From Deltaproteobacteria bacterium (GTDB lineage Bacteria > Desulfobacterota > Desulfovibrionia > Desulfovibrionales > Desulfovibrionaceae), in assembly GCA_031264465.1 (NCBI GenBank), contig JAISDX010000116.1:1-32924 (forward strand): a stretch of 32,924 nt of DNA, written 5' to 3'. Both the position numbers and the translations under genes were made by a program. Below the pieces are notes generated by a model. The model was not told where the DNA came from. It saw only the letters and a list, made by a program, of their open reading frames with translations, and searched no databases. Below, piece after piece: positions 32,212-32,924 of the stretch. Positions within the stretch are counted from its first letter, which is position 1; every line of letters begins with the position of its first letter.

Positions 32212-32924
32212 ATGTTTCAGGATATCAGCCGGCTGATTTTCGCTCTCGGCGTCGTGCCCGTAATCAGGCTGGAACGGGCCGAGAACGCGGCGCCCTTGTG
32301 CCGGGCTCTGGCCGAGGGCGGCCTGCCCGTGGCCGAAATAACCTTCCGCACCGGCGCGGGGGCCGAGGCCATCCGACGGGTAAAGGGCGAACTGCCCGGC
32401 CTGGCGGTCGGCGCGGGTACGGTTACCTCCGTGGCCCTGGCGGAATTGGCGGTAAAAAGCGGCGCCTCGTTCATCGTGACGCCGGGCTTTTCGCCAACAG
32501 TGGTAAAATGGTGCCTGGAGCGGGAAGTGCCGGTCTACCCGGGCTGCGCCAGCGCCTCGGAAGTGGAGGCGGCCATGAACCTGGGGCTGGAAACCGTCAA
32601 ATTTTTCCCGGCCGAGCAAAGCGGCGGGCTCCCCAAAATAAAGGCGCTGCTCGGGCCGTACCCGAACATGAAATTCATGCCCACGGGCGGCATCAATGCC
32701 GCCAACCTGGCCCAGTACCTGGCCTGCCCGCAAATTATGGCCTGCGGCGGCAGTTTTATGGTGCCGGAGGACAAGATCAAGGCCGGGGACTGGACGGGCA
32801 TCCAGCGCTTGGCCGGCCAGGCGGCCGCCGTGGCCCAAGGTTTTGAGCTGCGCCACGCCGGGCCTTGCCTGGAGGATGAAGAGCGGCAGGCGGCCGCCGC
32901 GGCTTTTTCCCGCCTGCTGGGCCT
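32212..32924 (+). CDS. eda: KDPG/KHG aldolase, C-terminally extended, cut by window edge
   Basis: Class I aldolase splitting 2-keto-3-deoxy-6-phosphogluconate (or 4-hydroxy-2-oxoglutarate) to pyruvate plus aldehyde. Catalytic residues are present: E42 in VAEITFRT and Schiff-base K130 in TVKFFPAEQ; the phosphate loop is MPTGGINAANL. The start is ATG 32212, 5 nt after AGGAGG. Usual KDPG aldolases end near residue 205-215. Here the frame continues to the edge (237 residues) with FELRHAGPCLEDEERQAAAA, resembling the start of a fused VOC/glyoxalase-like domain known in some anaerobe aldolases. The fused domain is inferred from about 30 residues only. Confidence 0.88.
   Translation, partial: MFQDISRLIFALGVVPVIRLERAENAAPLCRALAEGGLPVAEITFRTGAGAEAIRRVKGELPGLAVGAGTVTSVALAELAVKSGASFIVTPGFSPTVVKWCLEREVPVYPGCASASEVEAAMNLGLETVKFFPAEQSGGLPKIKALLGPYPNMKFMPTGGINAANLAQYLACPQIMACGGSFMVPEDKIKAGDWTGIQRLAGQAAAVAQGFELRHAGPCLEDEERQAAAAAFSRLLG

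Noticed and set aside
1..32924. tRNA or rRNA genes
   Set aside because: No cloverleaf with the conserved TTCGA-type arm or rRNA-like stretch was recognised in any intergenic region.

Overview
The window is GC-rich (apart from its first 200 bases), densely coding, Gram-negative DNA. It most resembles an anaerobic sulfate-reducer-like deltaproteobacterium (Desulfobacterota, probably Desulfovibrionaceae). This rests on class 1B dihydroorotate dehydrogenase with its PyrK subunit, a DUF4911 protein, a Tm-1-like gene pair, and the mix of Gram-negative envelope genes with c-di-GMP enzymes. The assignment is inference from gene content. No rRNA, tRNA, CRISPR array, transposase or phage gene was seen.

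Region 1 (1-7481, minus strand) is a complete copper/silver efflux operon in the order cusC, cusF, cusB, cusA, cusR, cusS. cusS runs off the left edge and is only about 20% GC, a sharp break from the adjacent cusR. An operator-like inverted repeat lies upstream of cusC. Region 2 (7500-11738, minus strand) holds a PLP aminotransferase and two tandem YkvI-type membrane transporters, with a dispersed palindromic repeat inserted at the stop codon of the downstream transporter.

Region 3 (12039-16184, plus strand) is the most interesting locus. It encodes a coiled-coil protein, a membrane-anchored OmpA/MotB-like protein with a large cytoplasmic domain, a Ras/Rab-like small GTPase with a degenerate G3 motif, and a PAS-like/GGDEF diguanylate cyclase. 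It reads as an uncharacterised GTPase system coupled to the cell wall and c-di-GMP. Region 4 (16266-18588) pairs a DUF1538 membrane protein with a two-domain PII-like protein that carries a strong internal translation start.

Region 5 (18631-24316, plus strand) contains a periplasmic N-acetylmuramoyl-L-alanine amidase with duplicated N-terminal helical units, a receiver/HD-GYP c-di-GMP phosphodiesterase, a DUF4911 protein, NADP-type isocitrate dehydrogenase and a DsbA-like thioredoxin-fold protein. Region 6 (24386-27582) has a DedA membrane protein and a stand-alone RNase D-like exonuclease on the minus strand, a second copy of the palindromic repeat, and a lytic transglycosylase on the plus strand.

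Region 7 (27812-32924) has the two halves of a Tm-1-like protein as adjacent genes, convergent to a pyrK-pyrD operon. A perfect 20-bp inverted repeat lies between them. A third copy of the palindromic repeat follows, then the start of a KDPG/KHG aldolase gene (eda) that reads past the usual aldolase end and leaves the window.
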